Positions 14,016-21,024 of a DNA stretch of 21,024 bases are shown here, one piece after another (the stretch's first letter is position 1; every line of letters starts with the position of its first letter). The DNA is taken from contig JAWLHS010000018.1 of assembly GCA_041690235.1 (NCBI GenBank), forward strand, positions 1-21,024, read 5' to 3'. The notes below the pieces were generated by a model. The model did not search any database, was not told the DNA's origin, and was given only the letters and a program-made list of their open reading frames with translations. The stretch is from SLSG01 sp041690235 (GTDB lineage: Bacteria > Bacteroidota > Bacteroidia > Bacteroidales > UBA7960). The position numbers were made by a program, and so were the translations under genes.

Positions 14016-15335
14016 ATGGAATATAAACGAGAGATCAGGATTCTTGCGGTGATGGTGGTGGTGTTTCTGGCCATTTTTTATATGCCCGTCGAAAGCCCGA
14101 CCTTCCGTACCGCCATCGACGCCACCCTTGACCTGAGCAGGTGGTATGCCCGTGAACATGTGATCCTTTGCCTGCTCCCGGCCTTTCTCATTGCCGGGGT
14201 CATTTCGGTGTTTGTCAGCCAGGCCTCTGTTATTAAATATTTTGGAGCCAATGCCAAAAAATGGGTCGCCTATACGGTGGCCTCCGTTTCAGGAACCATC
14301 CTGGCGGTTTGTTCCTGTACCATCCTGCCTTTGTTTTCAAGTATTCATAAACGCGGAGCGGGACTGGGCCCGGCGGTGGCTTTCCTCTATTCGGGACCGG
14401 CGATCAACATCCTCGCCATTATTCTTACTGCACGCGTTCTTGGATTTGAGATCGGATTGGCCAGGGTGATCGGGGCCGTTGCTTTTGCCATCCTTACCGG
14501 ACTTATTATGGCCACGATTTACCGCAAGGAGGAAAAGGCCAAAGCAGCCGAGCAAATGAATTTTCCTGAGGTTCCCGAAAGCCGTCCGCTCTGGCATACA
14601 GCCCTCCATTTCTTTACGCTGGTCATCATTCTGGTGTTTGCCAACTGGGGCCGTCCGGCCGAAGGCGACACATCAAGCCTCTGGTTTCTCATATACGCCA
14701 ATAAATGGGCCATCACGGGGGTCTTCGGACTGGTCCTGGTGTACTCAATGATCTACATCCTGAAGTTAAAGGCCTGGCAGGTGCTGACCGGGGCAGGGAT
14801 CACAATGGTCAGCGCCTTTGTATTTTCAAACCCCCTGATAACCATAGTGGTGGCCATCGCCGCCGTAAGCACCATCAGCCTGAACGACAAATCACCCGAC
14901 GGGGAAAACCGGGAATGGATCCTTTCCAGCTGGGGTTTCACAAAACAAATCGTTCCCCTTTTGGCAATCGGTGTGGTCATTGCAGGATTTTTGCTGGGTT
15001 CCACCCATGGCGACACCTCCATTCCCGGCGTGGTTCCAAACCATTGGGTGGCCTGGCTGGTCGGCGGCAACTCCATACTCGCCAATTTTTTTGCTTCCGT
15101 TCTCGGGGCATTCATGTATTTTGCCACTTTAACCGAGGTACCCATTTTGCAAGGGCTCATGGCCTCGGGAATGGGAAAAGGCCCGGCCCTGGCCTTATTG
15201 CTGGCGGGGCCTTCGCTTTCGCTGCCCAATATGCTGGTAATCAAAAGCGTGATGGGAACACAGAAAACCATGGTATACATTGGCATCGTGGTGGTGCTTT
15301 CCACCATTGCCGGAATCATTTTCGGGAGCCTCTGA
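14016..15335 (+). CDS. Permease of the PF03773/ArsP type
   Basis: The 439-residue product has about 10 hydrophobic helices and two related halves. The first half carries ILAVCSCTILPLFSSIHKRGAGLGPAVAFLYSGPAINI (Cys 99 and Cys 101); the second carries FATLTEVPILQGLMASGMGKGPALALLLAGPSLSLPNML. The second half keeps the glycine/proline pattern but not the cysteines. This is the signature of 'permease' proteins (DUF318/ArsP_1), some of which export trivalent organoarsenicals in Campylobacter. The start at ATG 14016 is chosen over TTG 13971 because the hairpin and candidate operator lie before it. It lies 50 nt after arsG in the same direction, so it may be in the same transcript with a second promoter. 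Confidence 0.87.
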   Translation: MEYKREIRILAVMVVVFLAIFYMPVESPTFRTAIDATLDLSRWYAREHVILCLLPAFLIAGVISVFVSQASVIKYFGANAKKWVAYTVASVSGTILAVCSCTILPLFSSIHKRGAGLGPAVAFLYSGPAINILAIILTARVLGFEIGLARVIGAVAFAILTGLIMATIYRKEEKAKAAEQMNFPEVPESRPLWHTALHFFTLVIILVFANWGRPAEGDTSSLWFLIYANKWAITGVFGLVLVYSMIYILKLKAWQVLTGAGITMVSAFVFSNPLITIVVAIAAVSTISLNDKSPDGENREWILSSWGFTKQIVPLLAIGVVIAGFLLGSTHGDTSIPGVVPNHWVAWLVGGNSILANFFASVLGAFMYFATLTEVPILQGLMASGMGKGPALALLLAGPSLSLPNMLVIKSVMGTQKTMVYIGIVVVLSTIAGIIFGSL

Positions 15336-15380
15336 AAAAAAGCTTTTTCGGCCAACTGAACCAAACAACCGCAAGGATGT

Positions 15381-15388
15381 TATATTTG
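15381..15388 (+). promoter_or_regulatory. Possible -7 box for the small membrane protein / FNR gene pair
   Basis: TATATTTG at 15381-15388 matches TAnnTTTG exactly. There is no good TTG 19-21 nt upstream (only CTG at 15356-15358), so the promoter is uncertain. It lies 34 nt before ATG 15423. Confidence 0.35.
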
Positions 15389-15422
15389 CGAAAGGCGTTT
15401 GTTAAACAAACCAACATCCGAG

Positions 15423-15641
15423 ATGCGGTATCTTTTTCTGTTCCTGCTCATTTTGTTTTCTGAACGGACCCTGGCCCAGGTGCCGACCCATATTCCGACG
15501 GACAGCAAACCCGTTGATTTTTTCGATTCGACCGGAAACATCGTCTTTTTTATCGTCCTCCCCATCCTGATCGCCGGCTTGTACCTTCTTTGGCGCCACC
15601 GCCTGAAGAGAGGGCGTGAGAATAATCAAAAGAACCATTAA
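15423..15641 (+). CDS. Small membrane protein with signal sequence and one C-terminal transmembrane helix
   Basis: The 72-residue product begins at ATG 15423 (MRYLFLFLLILF), chosen over TTG 15399 because the signal sequence begins there. A signal peptide (1-19, ERTLAQ) is followed by a short periplasmic Pro-rich stretch (20-37), a transmembrane helix (about 39-57, IVFFIVLPILIAGLYLLW) and a basic cytoplasmic tail (58-72). I do not recognise the family. The next gene, a flavin reductase, starts 49 nt downstream in the same direction, so it may anchor or regulate that enzyme. Confidence 0.7.
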   Translation: MRYLFLFLLILFSERTLAQVPTHIPTDSKPVDFFDSTGNIVFFIVLPILIAGLYLLWRHRLKRGRENNQKNH

Positions 15642-15690
15642 CACCTGGCATCCGACAACATCTATTCAACCATAAAAAAGCAGCAAACCA

Positions 15691-16362
15691 ATGGAAAAAC
15701 ACTATGTGAAGATTCTGGCCATCGACCATGTAACACACGACACCCTGAGAATTGTTACAGAAAAACCCGAAAACTACACCTTCGTGCCCGGACAAGCCAC
15801 CGAAATGGCCATCAATAAAAATGGCTGGCAAAACGAATCGCGGCCTTTTACCTTCACCTCCCTGCCCGATCACAATCACCTGGAGTTTGTCATAAAGACT
15901 TACCCGGAGCACGACGGGGCCACGGATAAGTTGCTTGACATGGAGCCGGGGGACGAGCTGATATTGCATGAAATATTCGGGGCGATCCGGTACAGGGGGG
16001 AAGGAATGTTCATCGCCGGAGGCGCCGGGGTGACCCCGTTTCTTTGCATGCTGAGAGACCTGAGCCGCAAGAAGGAGGTCGGAAACAACAAGATGATCTT
16101 TGCAAACAAAACCCTGGCGGACATCATCCTGAAAGAAGAACTGGAATATTTCCTCGGGGACAACCTCACCCATATATTGTCGGAAGAAAAAAAGGAAGGA
16201 TACGCCCACGGACTCATTACCAAGGAATTCCTGGAGCAACACCTGGATGGGACCAGCGGATATTTTTATCTGTGCGGACCCCCGCCCATGATGGATGCCG
16301 TGGAGAAACACCTGGGCGACCTGGGCGTTTCCAAAAATAAGATCGTCAAGGAGGCCTGGTAG
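15691..16362 (+). CDS. FAD-binding oxidoreductase (ferredoxin/flavodoxin-NAD(P) reductase-like)
   Basis: The 223-residue product has the FNR two-domain layout: an FAD-binding barrel with RPFTFTS (residues 51-57, the RxYS-type flavin motif) and an NAD(P)-binding domain with GGAGVTPF (110-117) and CGPPPMM (195-201) for the nicotinamide. No iron-sulfur domain is fused. It is a cytoplasmic reductase that takes electrons from NAD(P)H to a small carrier (ferredoxin, flavodoxin or a disulfide protein). The stop codon is one base before the stop of the convergent minus-strand gene, so the two transcripts must run into each other. It is close to, but separate from, the ars genes; the electron acceptor is unknown. 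Confidence 0.9.
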   Translation: MEKHYVKILAIDHVTHDTLRIVTEKPENYTFVPGQATEMAINKNGWQNESRPFTFTSLPDHNHLEFVIKTYPEHDGATDKLLDMEPGDELILHEIFGAIRYRGEGMFIAGGAGVTPFLCMLRDLSRKKEVGNNKMIFANKTLADIILKEELEYFLGDNLTHILSEEKKEGYAHGLITKEFLEQHLDGTSGYFYLCGPPPMMDAVEKHLGDLGVSKNKIVKEAW

Positions 16363-16363
16363 C

Positions 16364-17140
16364 TCAGGGTTTGATCTTGGCGTACAAGGCGGTCAGTTTC
16401 TCCCGGTAAACACCGGTCCACTCCGCTTCATGTTCTCCGATGGGTTTGACTGGAATCAGGTCGAGCACCTCTTCCCGGGAATATTCCCCGAACATGGTGT
16501 CCACAGTGCCTTTCACCATGGCAGGCAATGCATCGGACAGTTCTTTCTCGGACAATCCGAAGGATTGCCCCAGGTGGAGCAGTTCATAAAGCTGGAACCA
16601 AAGATAGGTGGGGCCCATACCCGTTATAATGGCATATCCCTCAATTTTGGTTTCCTCCACTTCTGGTGATTCCCCAAAATAGCCAAACAATTCCCGGAGC
16701 AATATTCTGTCCTCTTCTTTTATACCGGGGGGGTAAAAAACCGGATTATACCCCTTATGAATGACGGACGGGGCATTGGGCAACATGCGGACAATACGCG
16801 AAAACCCGCCAAGCAGGTCAGACAGTCTGGTTACAGTCCACTTCGGAGCCAGGGATACCACCACCGCATTCTGTTGAACGTGCCTTTTGATCTGCCCCAT
16901 GATTTCGGGTATCAAAGGGGGATGTAGTGCGATAAAAACAATATCCTGTTCGGCGGCTGCTGCATGGTCGTCGCAGACCAGGATCATGCTTCCGAAACGC
17001 GCTTCCAGTTGTCCGCGTACCCGGGGGTCGGTATCGCATACCACAATGTTCTGCGGCCTTTCCTTATGGGGTTTCATCGCATCCAAAAAAATCCGGGCGA
17101 TCCTTCCACCCCCTATAAATCCGATGGTCTTGTCTTTCAT
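16364..17140 (-). CDS. NAD(P)-binding oxidoreductase of the ProC (pyrroline-5-carboxylate reductase)-like family
   Basis: The 258-residue product, read on the minus strand from ATG 17138-17140 to a stop at 16364-16366, begins MKDKTIGFIGGGRIARIF, a Rossmann fold with the GxGxxx-like GGGRIA (residues 10-15). It continues with VVCDTDPRV, AEQDIVFIALHPPLIPEIM, AVVVSLAPKWTVTRL and the ProC-like IVRMLPNAPSVIHKGYNPVF. The C-terminus (GYAIITGMGPTYLWFQLYELLHLGQSFGLSEKE) matches the dimerisation domain. Normal ProC makes proline from P5C. The ProC hallmark MPNTP is PNAPS here and its C-terminus differs, so a different substrate is possible. A longer frame from 17176 exists but adds only an unlikely N-terminal extension. 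Confidence 0.85.
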   Translation of the reverse strand: MKDKTIGFIGGGRIARIFLDAMKPHKERPQNIVVCDTDPRVRGQLEARFGSMILVCDDHAAAAEQDIVFIALHPPLIPEIMGQIKRHVQQNAVVVSLAPKWTVTRLSDLLGGFSRIVRMLPNAPSVIHKGYNPVFYPPGIKEEDRILLRELFGYFGESPEVEETKIEGYAIITGMGPTYLWFQLYELLHLGQSFGLSEKELSDALPAMVKGTVDTMFGEYSREEVLDLIPVKPIGEHEAEWTGVYREKLTALYAKIKP

Positions 17141-17372
17141 ACTGTGCTGGGTTTTAATGACTGAATCATTCAACAAACGAAACCAAGTGAAAGTCAGCCA
17201 ATTTACAAAGTATTGCGGCAGATTGCAAACCCTGGGTTTTTATTTAGACAGATGATAAATTGTTGTTAGAAAATGTTAAAAGCCCATTCCGACGGCCACG
17301 AATGTCGTATTTTTATACATTCGCTATATATGAACATATATGCAATGTTTTAATTCCCTAACAACCAACACA
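17141..17372. promoter_or_regulatory. Divergent intergenic region with dyad symmetries
   Basis: This 232-nt AT-rich gap separates the minus-strand ProC-like gene from the plus-strand beta-propeller genes and must carry both promoters. The best structure is an inverted repeat CGAATGT (17299-17305) / ACATTCG (17317-17323) with an 11-nt spacer. A further dyad TGAATCATTCA lies at 17162-17172, near the ProC-like start, and TATATATG at 17325-17332 is a -7-like box. A regulator binding here is plausible but no specific one is indicated. I found no small ORF that looked real. Confidence 0.4.
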
Positions 17373-18596
17373 ATGAAGAAAACCATCATCGTTTTTTTAT
17401 CGGCCTGTCTATTTTTTCCCTGCCTGGCGCAGGCCCAAACCGTGAACAACTGGCGGGGGCCCTTGCGGGATGGGCAATACGATGAAACCAACTTGCTGAA
17501 AGAATGGCCCGCCGGCGGTCCGGCAATGCGCTGGGCCTTTGAGGGCCTTGGAAAAGGTTTTACTTCTGCCGTACCTGCCGGGGGAAAAATTTACACCTCG
17601 GGAATGGAAGGCGAGACAGGATTCATTTATGAGCTTTCTGAACAGGGGGAATTGTTGCGGAAGTTTCCCTATGGAGAAGAAATATCCTCAAGCTACCCGG
17701 GCACCCGCAGCACCCCGACCATTGCCGGCGATTTGGCTTACGTGGCCACGGGTCACGGAAAATTGTTCTGCATGAACCTGGACACGGGAAGGGAAGAATG
17801 GTCGACGGACCTGTTCAACGAGCTGGATGGCAGCAATATTCGCTGGGGGTATACCGAAAACCTCATCATCGACGGGGACCTGATCTATTGCTCGCCGGGG
17901 GGTAAAAAATACAATGTGGTGGCGCTCAACCGCCACACCGGCCATGTGGTTTGGTCCAGTCCCGGAAAAGGCGGACTCTCAGCCTATTGTTCACCCCTGC
18001 TGATCAATCACCAGGGACAGAAGATACTGGTAACGATGATGCAGGCCAATATCCTCGGACTGGATGCAGGGACCGGCGCATTGCTGTGGTCACACCCCCA
18101 TGCCAACCAGCGCAACATCCATCCCAACACACCCCTCTATCATGACAACAGCCTCTACTGCTTTAGCGGTTATGGGAAAGGGGGGCTGCAGCTCAGGCTG
18201 AATGCCAGCGGCACCCAGGTCACCCAGGTCTGGGAAAATGAAACCCTCGACCCCCAGTTGGGGGGCGCCGTGCTGGTTGATGGTTTTATTTATGCCTCGG
18301 GCGACAGGAATCGCAGGTGGTTTGCGCTCGACTGGGAAACCGGGGAGATCATGCATGAAACCCGCGACATTGACAAGGGCAATGTCATTGCGGCCGATGG
18401 CATGCTTTACGCCTATACCGAGAGGGGTGAGCTCGCCCTGCTCGAACCCGGGACAGGGAGTTTCCGGATTGTCAGTCAGACACAAATCGAACTGGGATCG
18501 GACCAGCATTGGGCCCACCTGGTCATCCACAATGGCATACTTTATGTTAGACATGGTAACGCCCTGATGGCATTCGACATTAGGAAAAGCCAATAG
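17373..18596 (+). CDS. Secreted PQQ-like beta-propeller protein
   Basis: The 407-residue product starts at ATG 17373 (MKKTIIVFLSACLFF), giving a clean signal peptide ending LAQAQ at about residue 22. The longer frame from 17340 has no signal before that methionine. The rest has PQQ-like/BamB-like blades: NNWRGPLRDGQYDE at the start, repeats of 'G-x-IY' followed by 'LD-x-xTGxxxW' (LDTGREEW, LNRHTGHVVW, LDAGTGALLW, LDWETGEIMH). Such proteins can bind a substrate or a redox cofactor, but most homologues have no proven cofactor. It lies 9 nt before the next propeller gene and so is the first gene of the propeller operon. Confidence 0.85.
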   Translation: MKKTIIVFLSACLFFPCLAQAQTVNNWRGPLRDGQYDETNLLKEWPAGGPAMRWAFEGLGKGFTSAVPAGGKIYTSGMEGETGFIYELSEQGELLRKFPYGEEISSSYPGTRSTPTIAGDLAYVATGHGKLFCMNLDTGREEWSTDLFNELDGSNIRWGYTENLIIDGDLIYCSPGGKKYNVVALNRHTGHVVWSSPGKGGLSAYCSPLLINHQGQKILVTMMQANILGLDAGTGALLWSHPHANQRNIHPNTPLYHDNSLYCFSGYGKGGLQLRLNASGTQVTQVWENETLDPQLGGAVLVDGFIYASGDRNRRWFALDWETGEIMHETRDIDKGNVIAADGMLYAYTERGELALLEPGTGSFRIVSQTQIELGSDQHWAHLVIHNGILYVRHGNALMAFDIRKSQ

Positions 18597-18605
18597 CTGT
18601 ACCCA

Positions 18606-20033
18606 ATGAGGCGCGTTCCGGACCGAATTCTGAAAGCCATACCCCTTGCGCTGATCGTATTGGGTGTTTCGGTCATTTTCTGGTGGATTCGACTGGATCC
18701 CACCAGCGAACTGGCTGTTGCGCAGCCGGGGCGGGACGGCTATTCGGACTCCGGGGGCATTGACGAAACCATTGTGATCGGGGAATTCTTCAACCGTTTT
18801 GCCTCCGCGGAAACCGTCCTGAATGAGCGCTGGCCACGATTCAGGGGGGAACACGCCGACAATATTCTCCGCTCAGACATCCCTTTGATCGACCGTTTTA
18901 GCGACCAGGGTCCCGAGGTGGTATGGACCGCCGACCTGGGGGAAGGGCATGCGGGGGCTGCCATTTTCGACGGACTCGTTTACGTGCTGGATTATGACGA
19001 AGACCTGCGGGCCGATATGCTCCGCTGCTACGAACTGACAACAGGCAGGGAAATTTGGAGAAGGTGGTATGATGTGCAGATCCGAAGGAATCACGGGATG
19101 TCCAGAACCGTTCCCGCACTCGATGAGAAATTCATCCTGACCATAGGCCCCCGGGGCCATGTCATGTGCCTGGATCGACTGACCGGAGATTTCCTCTGGG
19201 GCCTTGATATTGAAAAGGAATACGAAAGCGAGATCCCGCTCTGGTACACCGGGCAATGCCCCATGATCGACCAGGGGGTGGCGGTGATTGCCACCGGGGG
19301 AAACGCCCTGATGATCGGGGTCGATTGTGCCACAGGGGAAGTCCTGTGGGAAACCCCCAACCCGGGAAACTGGACCATGTCTCACTCCTCCGTCATGCCA
19401 TTTGCCTTCGAAGGGCATCGCATGTACGTCTACAGCGCATCGGGAGGGGTGGCGGGGATTGCCGCTGATGGCCCGGATACAGGAGACATCCTGTGGGAAA
19501 CCTCCCGGTGGAACCATCCGGTGGTGGCCGCTTCGCCAGTTTGTATGCCCGATGGAAAAATTTTCCTGACCGCAGGGTACGGGGCAGGGAGCATGCTCAT
19601 TCAACTCCGCGAGAACAACGGCCTGGAAGTGGAGGTATTGGATGCCTTCCGGCCAGGCGAAGGACTTTCAAGTGAGCAGCAAACACCCATACTCACGGAT
19701 GGCCATTTGTTTGGCGTTTTACCAAAAGATGCCCGGAGCCTACGCAACCAATTGGTGTGCGTGCGGGCCGACGACCCGACAGAGATTGTCTGGTCAAGCG
19801 GCCCCACATCCCGTTTCGGACTGGGGCCTTACATCCTTGCAGACGGTAAGTTTTATTTGCTCGATGATGATGCCACCCTCTACATCATCCAAAAAAGCAC
19901 ACGGGAATATATTGAACTTGACCGGGTAAAGTTGTTCGACGGACATGACGCATGGGCACCCCTGGCCGTTGCGGATGGATATATGGTTTTGAGGGATTCC
20001 GAAACGATACTTTGCATCAATGTAAAAAAGTAA
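18606..20033 (+). CDS. Membrane-anchored PQQ-like beta-propeller protein
   Basis: The 475-residue product starts at ATG 18606, 9 nt after the previous stop. It has a single N-terminal membrane anchor (about 10-29: KAIPLALIVLGVSVIFWWI), a linker, and PQQ-like blades beginning with RWPRFRGEHADNI. Blade repeats include ELTTGREIWRRW, LDRLTGDFLWG, DCATGEVLWETP and TGDILWETS. Two or three cysteines in the region GQCPMID and MLRCYEL are not in a known motif. It is probably an envelope protein facing the periplasm. The neighbourhood of three propellers suggests a complex or a shared substrate. No obvious catalytic residues were identified. Confidence 0.85.
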   Translation: MRRVPDRILKAIPLALIVLGVSVIFWWIRLDPTSELAVAQPGRDGYSDSGGIDETIVIGEFFNRFASAETVLNERWPRFRGEHADNILRSDIPLIDRFSDQGPEVVWTADLGEGHAGAAIFDGLVYVLDYDEDLRADMLRCYELTTGREIWRRWYDVQIRRNHGMSRTVPALDEKFILTIGPRGHVMCLDRLTGDFLWGLDIEKEYESEIPLWYTGQCPMIDQGVAVIATGGNALMIGVDCATGEVLWETPNPGNWTMSHSSVMPFAFEGHRMYVYSASGGVAGIAADGPDTGDILWETSRWNHPVVAASPVCMPDGKIFLTAGYGAGSMLIQLRENNGLEVEVLDAFRPGEGLSSEQQTPILTDGHLFGVLPKDARSLRNQLVCVRADDPTEIVWSSGPTSRFGLGPYILADGKFYLLDDDATLYIIQKSTREYIELDRVKLFDGHDAWAPLAVADGYMVLRDSETILCINVKK

Positions 20034-20061
20034 CTGCCTGACCGGATTTTTTTCCAGGCAG
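20034..20061 (+). other. Hairpin between the second and third propeller genes
   Basis: CTGCCTG (20034-20040) and CAGGCAG (20055-20061) form a perfect 7-bp stem directly after the stop codon, with a T7 run inside the 14-nt loop. With no T-run after the stem it is a poor terminator; it may tune the expression or stability of the downstream gene, whose ATG is at 20078. Confidence 0.45.
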
Positions 20062-20077
20062 GCCAATAAACCGCCTT

Positions 20078-21024
20078 ATGCAAAACAAGTGGATCAAAAT
20101 ACTGATGCTGGCCATTGCAGCCATTATAGGCATTGTGGTGGTGACCGACTATTTGTCGACCCGGCCAGATAAACGTCCCTCCAATCCTTTTGAATACAGC
20201 GTGGAAGATTACGAGGCGGTGGACGATTCCCTGCTTACCTACCGCGAAACCCGCCAAATCCGGATCGGAGACCAACCCATTCAGGCCATAACGTATGGCA
20301 ACGGACGCATTTACCTGGTGACAGATGATCATCTGCTGGCGGTTACCGCCGTGGGACAGGAAATCATGAGGGTAACGGTCAGCCCGGGCACGCGCTGCCT
20401 TGCACTTTCAGAAAACGGAATGATCCTGCTGGCTTATGAAAACCACCTGGTGGCCCTCAATGCCCATGGTGAGGAAATCCACCGCACGGAACCCCTGGAA
20501 GGGGATGCCCTGCTTACCGCACTGGCCGCCTCAGACAAGCACGTTTTTGTGGCGGATGCAGGCAACCGCCAGGTCCTTGTTTTTAACCAGGCCCTTGAGC
20601 AAACCGCAGGCTTTAGGGGGGAATCGGGAGTCACTGCCCTGCACGGATTTATCTTGCCCAGTCTGCATTTCGATCTGGCTGTAAATGGTGAAAACGAACT
20701 TTGGGTGGTGAACCCCGGGCTGCATTCCATCCAGAATTATTCACCCGACGGGAGGCTGCGCGGACATTGGGGCATGTCATCATTCGGGGCCGATGGCTTC
20801 AGCGGCTGCTGCAACCCGTGTTATATCCAATTTTTGTCGGATGGGCGCTTCGTTACCAGCGAAAAAGGCCTCATTCGCATCAAAATACATAAAGAATCAG
20901 GGGAATTTGCTTCCTTTGTGGCCACACCGGAAAAGTTCATCAACGGGAAAAAAGCGCCTGCCCTGGCAGTCGACGAAAATGACAACATATGGGCCCTGGA
21001 CTTTGACAAGAATATGATTCGGTT
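20078..21024 (+). CDS. Membrane-anchored NHL-like beta-propeller protein with CCNPC motif, 3' end outside window
   Basis: The frame begins at ATG 20078 and stays open to the right edge (315 complete residues visible); no stop lies in the window. A single N-terminal membrane anchor (about residues 5-23: WIKILMLAIAAIIGIVVV) is followed by a propeller with repeated 'fvaDagNrqv' type blades (e.g. FVADAGNRQVLVFN, ELWVVNPGLHSIQNYSPDG). Residues 242-248 (SGCCNPC) contain Cys 244, 245 and 248, followed by FLSDGRFVTSEKGLIRIKIH. I associate a 'GCCNP ... TSEKG' pattern with NHL-type propellers that lie next to polyferredoxin genes, but this is a recollection, not a search. The cysteines could bind a metal or form a disulfide. 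The gene belongs with the two upstream propellers. Confidence 0.8.
   Translation, partial: MQNKWIKILMLAIAAIIGIVVVTDYLSTRPDKRPSNPFEYSVEDYEAVDDSLLTYRETRQIRIGDQPIQAITYGNGRIYLVTDDHLLAVTAVGQEIMRVTVSPGTRCLALSENGMILLAYENHLVALNAHGEEIHRTEPLEGDALLTALAASDKHVFVADAGNRQVLVFNQALEQTAGFRGESGVTALHGFILPSLHFDLAVNGENELWVVNPGLHSIQNYSPDGRLRGHWGMSSFGADGFSGCCNPCYIQFLSDGRFVTSEKGLIRIKIHKESGEFASFVATPEKFINGKKAPALAVDENDNIWALDFDKNMIR

Noticed and set aside
15340..15351. AAAAAGCTTTTT palindrome after the permease stop as a terminator
   Set aside because: The stem is almost purely A-T, with no GC core and no following T-run, so it is too weak to call.
14753..15364. 203-residue minus-strand ORF
   Set aside because: Antisense to the permease, which has clear membrane helices and conserved motifs.
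14705..15463. 252-residue plus-strand ORF in another frame of the permease gene
   Set aside because: It overlaps most of the permease, is rich in Arg, Gly and His as expected for a shifted frame, and shows no domain.
15550..16311. 253-residue minus-strand ORF
   Set aside because: Antisense to the FNR-like gene, whose FAD and NAD motifs are unmistakable.
18090..18854. 254-residue minus-strand ORF, and a similar one at 18873-19604
   Set aside because: Both are antisense to PQQ-like propeller genes and contain no recognised domain.
1..21024. tRNA, rRNA, CRISPR array, insertion sequence, integrase or attachment site
   Set aside because: No cloverleaf, no spaced direct repeats and no transposase or integrase frame was found by reading both strands; the base composition is even apart from the short GC stretch at 7415.

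Overview
The window looks like a chromosomal segment of a Bacteroidetes bacterium (order uncertain) with roughly 50 % GC. The reasons are the family content (FecI-like ECF sigma factors, FecR with a DUF4974-type C-terminus, CarboxypepD_reg-like domains, DUF4382 lipoproteins, a GH20 hexosaminidase with C-terminal F5/8 domain), the absence of clear Shine-Dalgarno sequences, and at least one promoter matching the Bacteroidetes TTG-19 nt-TAnnTTTG pattern. No tRNA, rRNA, CRISPR array, transposase or integrase was seen.

Layout. (1) 2-772: the 3' end of a GH20 beta-N-acetylhexosaminidase. (2) 898-4471: a lipoprotein, an ECF sigma factor, a protein that joins an inner-membrane anti-sigma-like N-terminus to an outer-membrane-barrel-like C-terminus, and a DUF4382 lipoprotein. 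(3) 4682-7368: two tandem, closely related exported proteins with a CarboxypepD_reg-like domain followed by a ~300-residue domain that I know only as an uncharacterised Bacteroidetes region. (4) 7515-10882: a FecI-like sigma factor, a FecR anti-sigma factor, and a third member of the same exported family that carries an extra STN domain. (5) 10967-12104: two small membrane-protein genes (DUF4190-like and DUF2752) that overlap. (6) 12128-15335: an ArsR-controlled module of thioredoxin-like ArsE and ArsF proteins, an ArsG-type permease and a PF03773-type permease, probably for reducing and exporting (organo)arsenicals. (7) 15423-16362: a small membrane protein and a ferredoxin/flavodoxin-reductase-like flavoprotein, followed by a convergent P5CR-like oxidoreductase on the minus strand. 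(8) 17373-21024: three consecutive membrane-anchored or secreted beta-propeller proteins (two PQQ-like, one NHL-like with a CCNPC motif, cut by the window end).

How they work together (inference). Regions 2-4 look like two cell-surface signalling units around one family of exported proteins. In the second unit the STN domain, which normally sits on a TonB-dependent transducer and signals through FecR to FecI, is instead fused to the family found just upstream. I consider this the most unusual part of the window. Region 6 is a compact metalloid-response operon with a clear promoter and a shared sequence element (TTACATTT ... CCCCGAAAT) in front of both the regulator gene and the last permease gene, which may be an ArsR operator.
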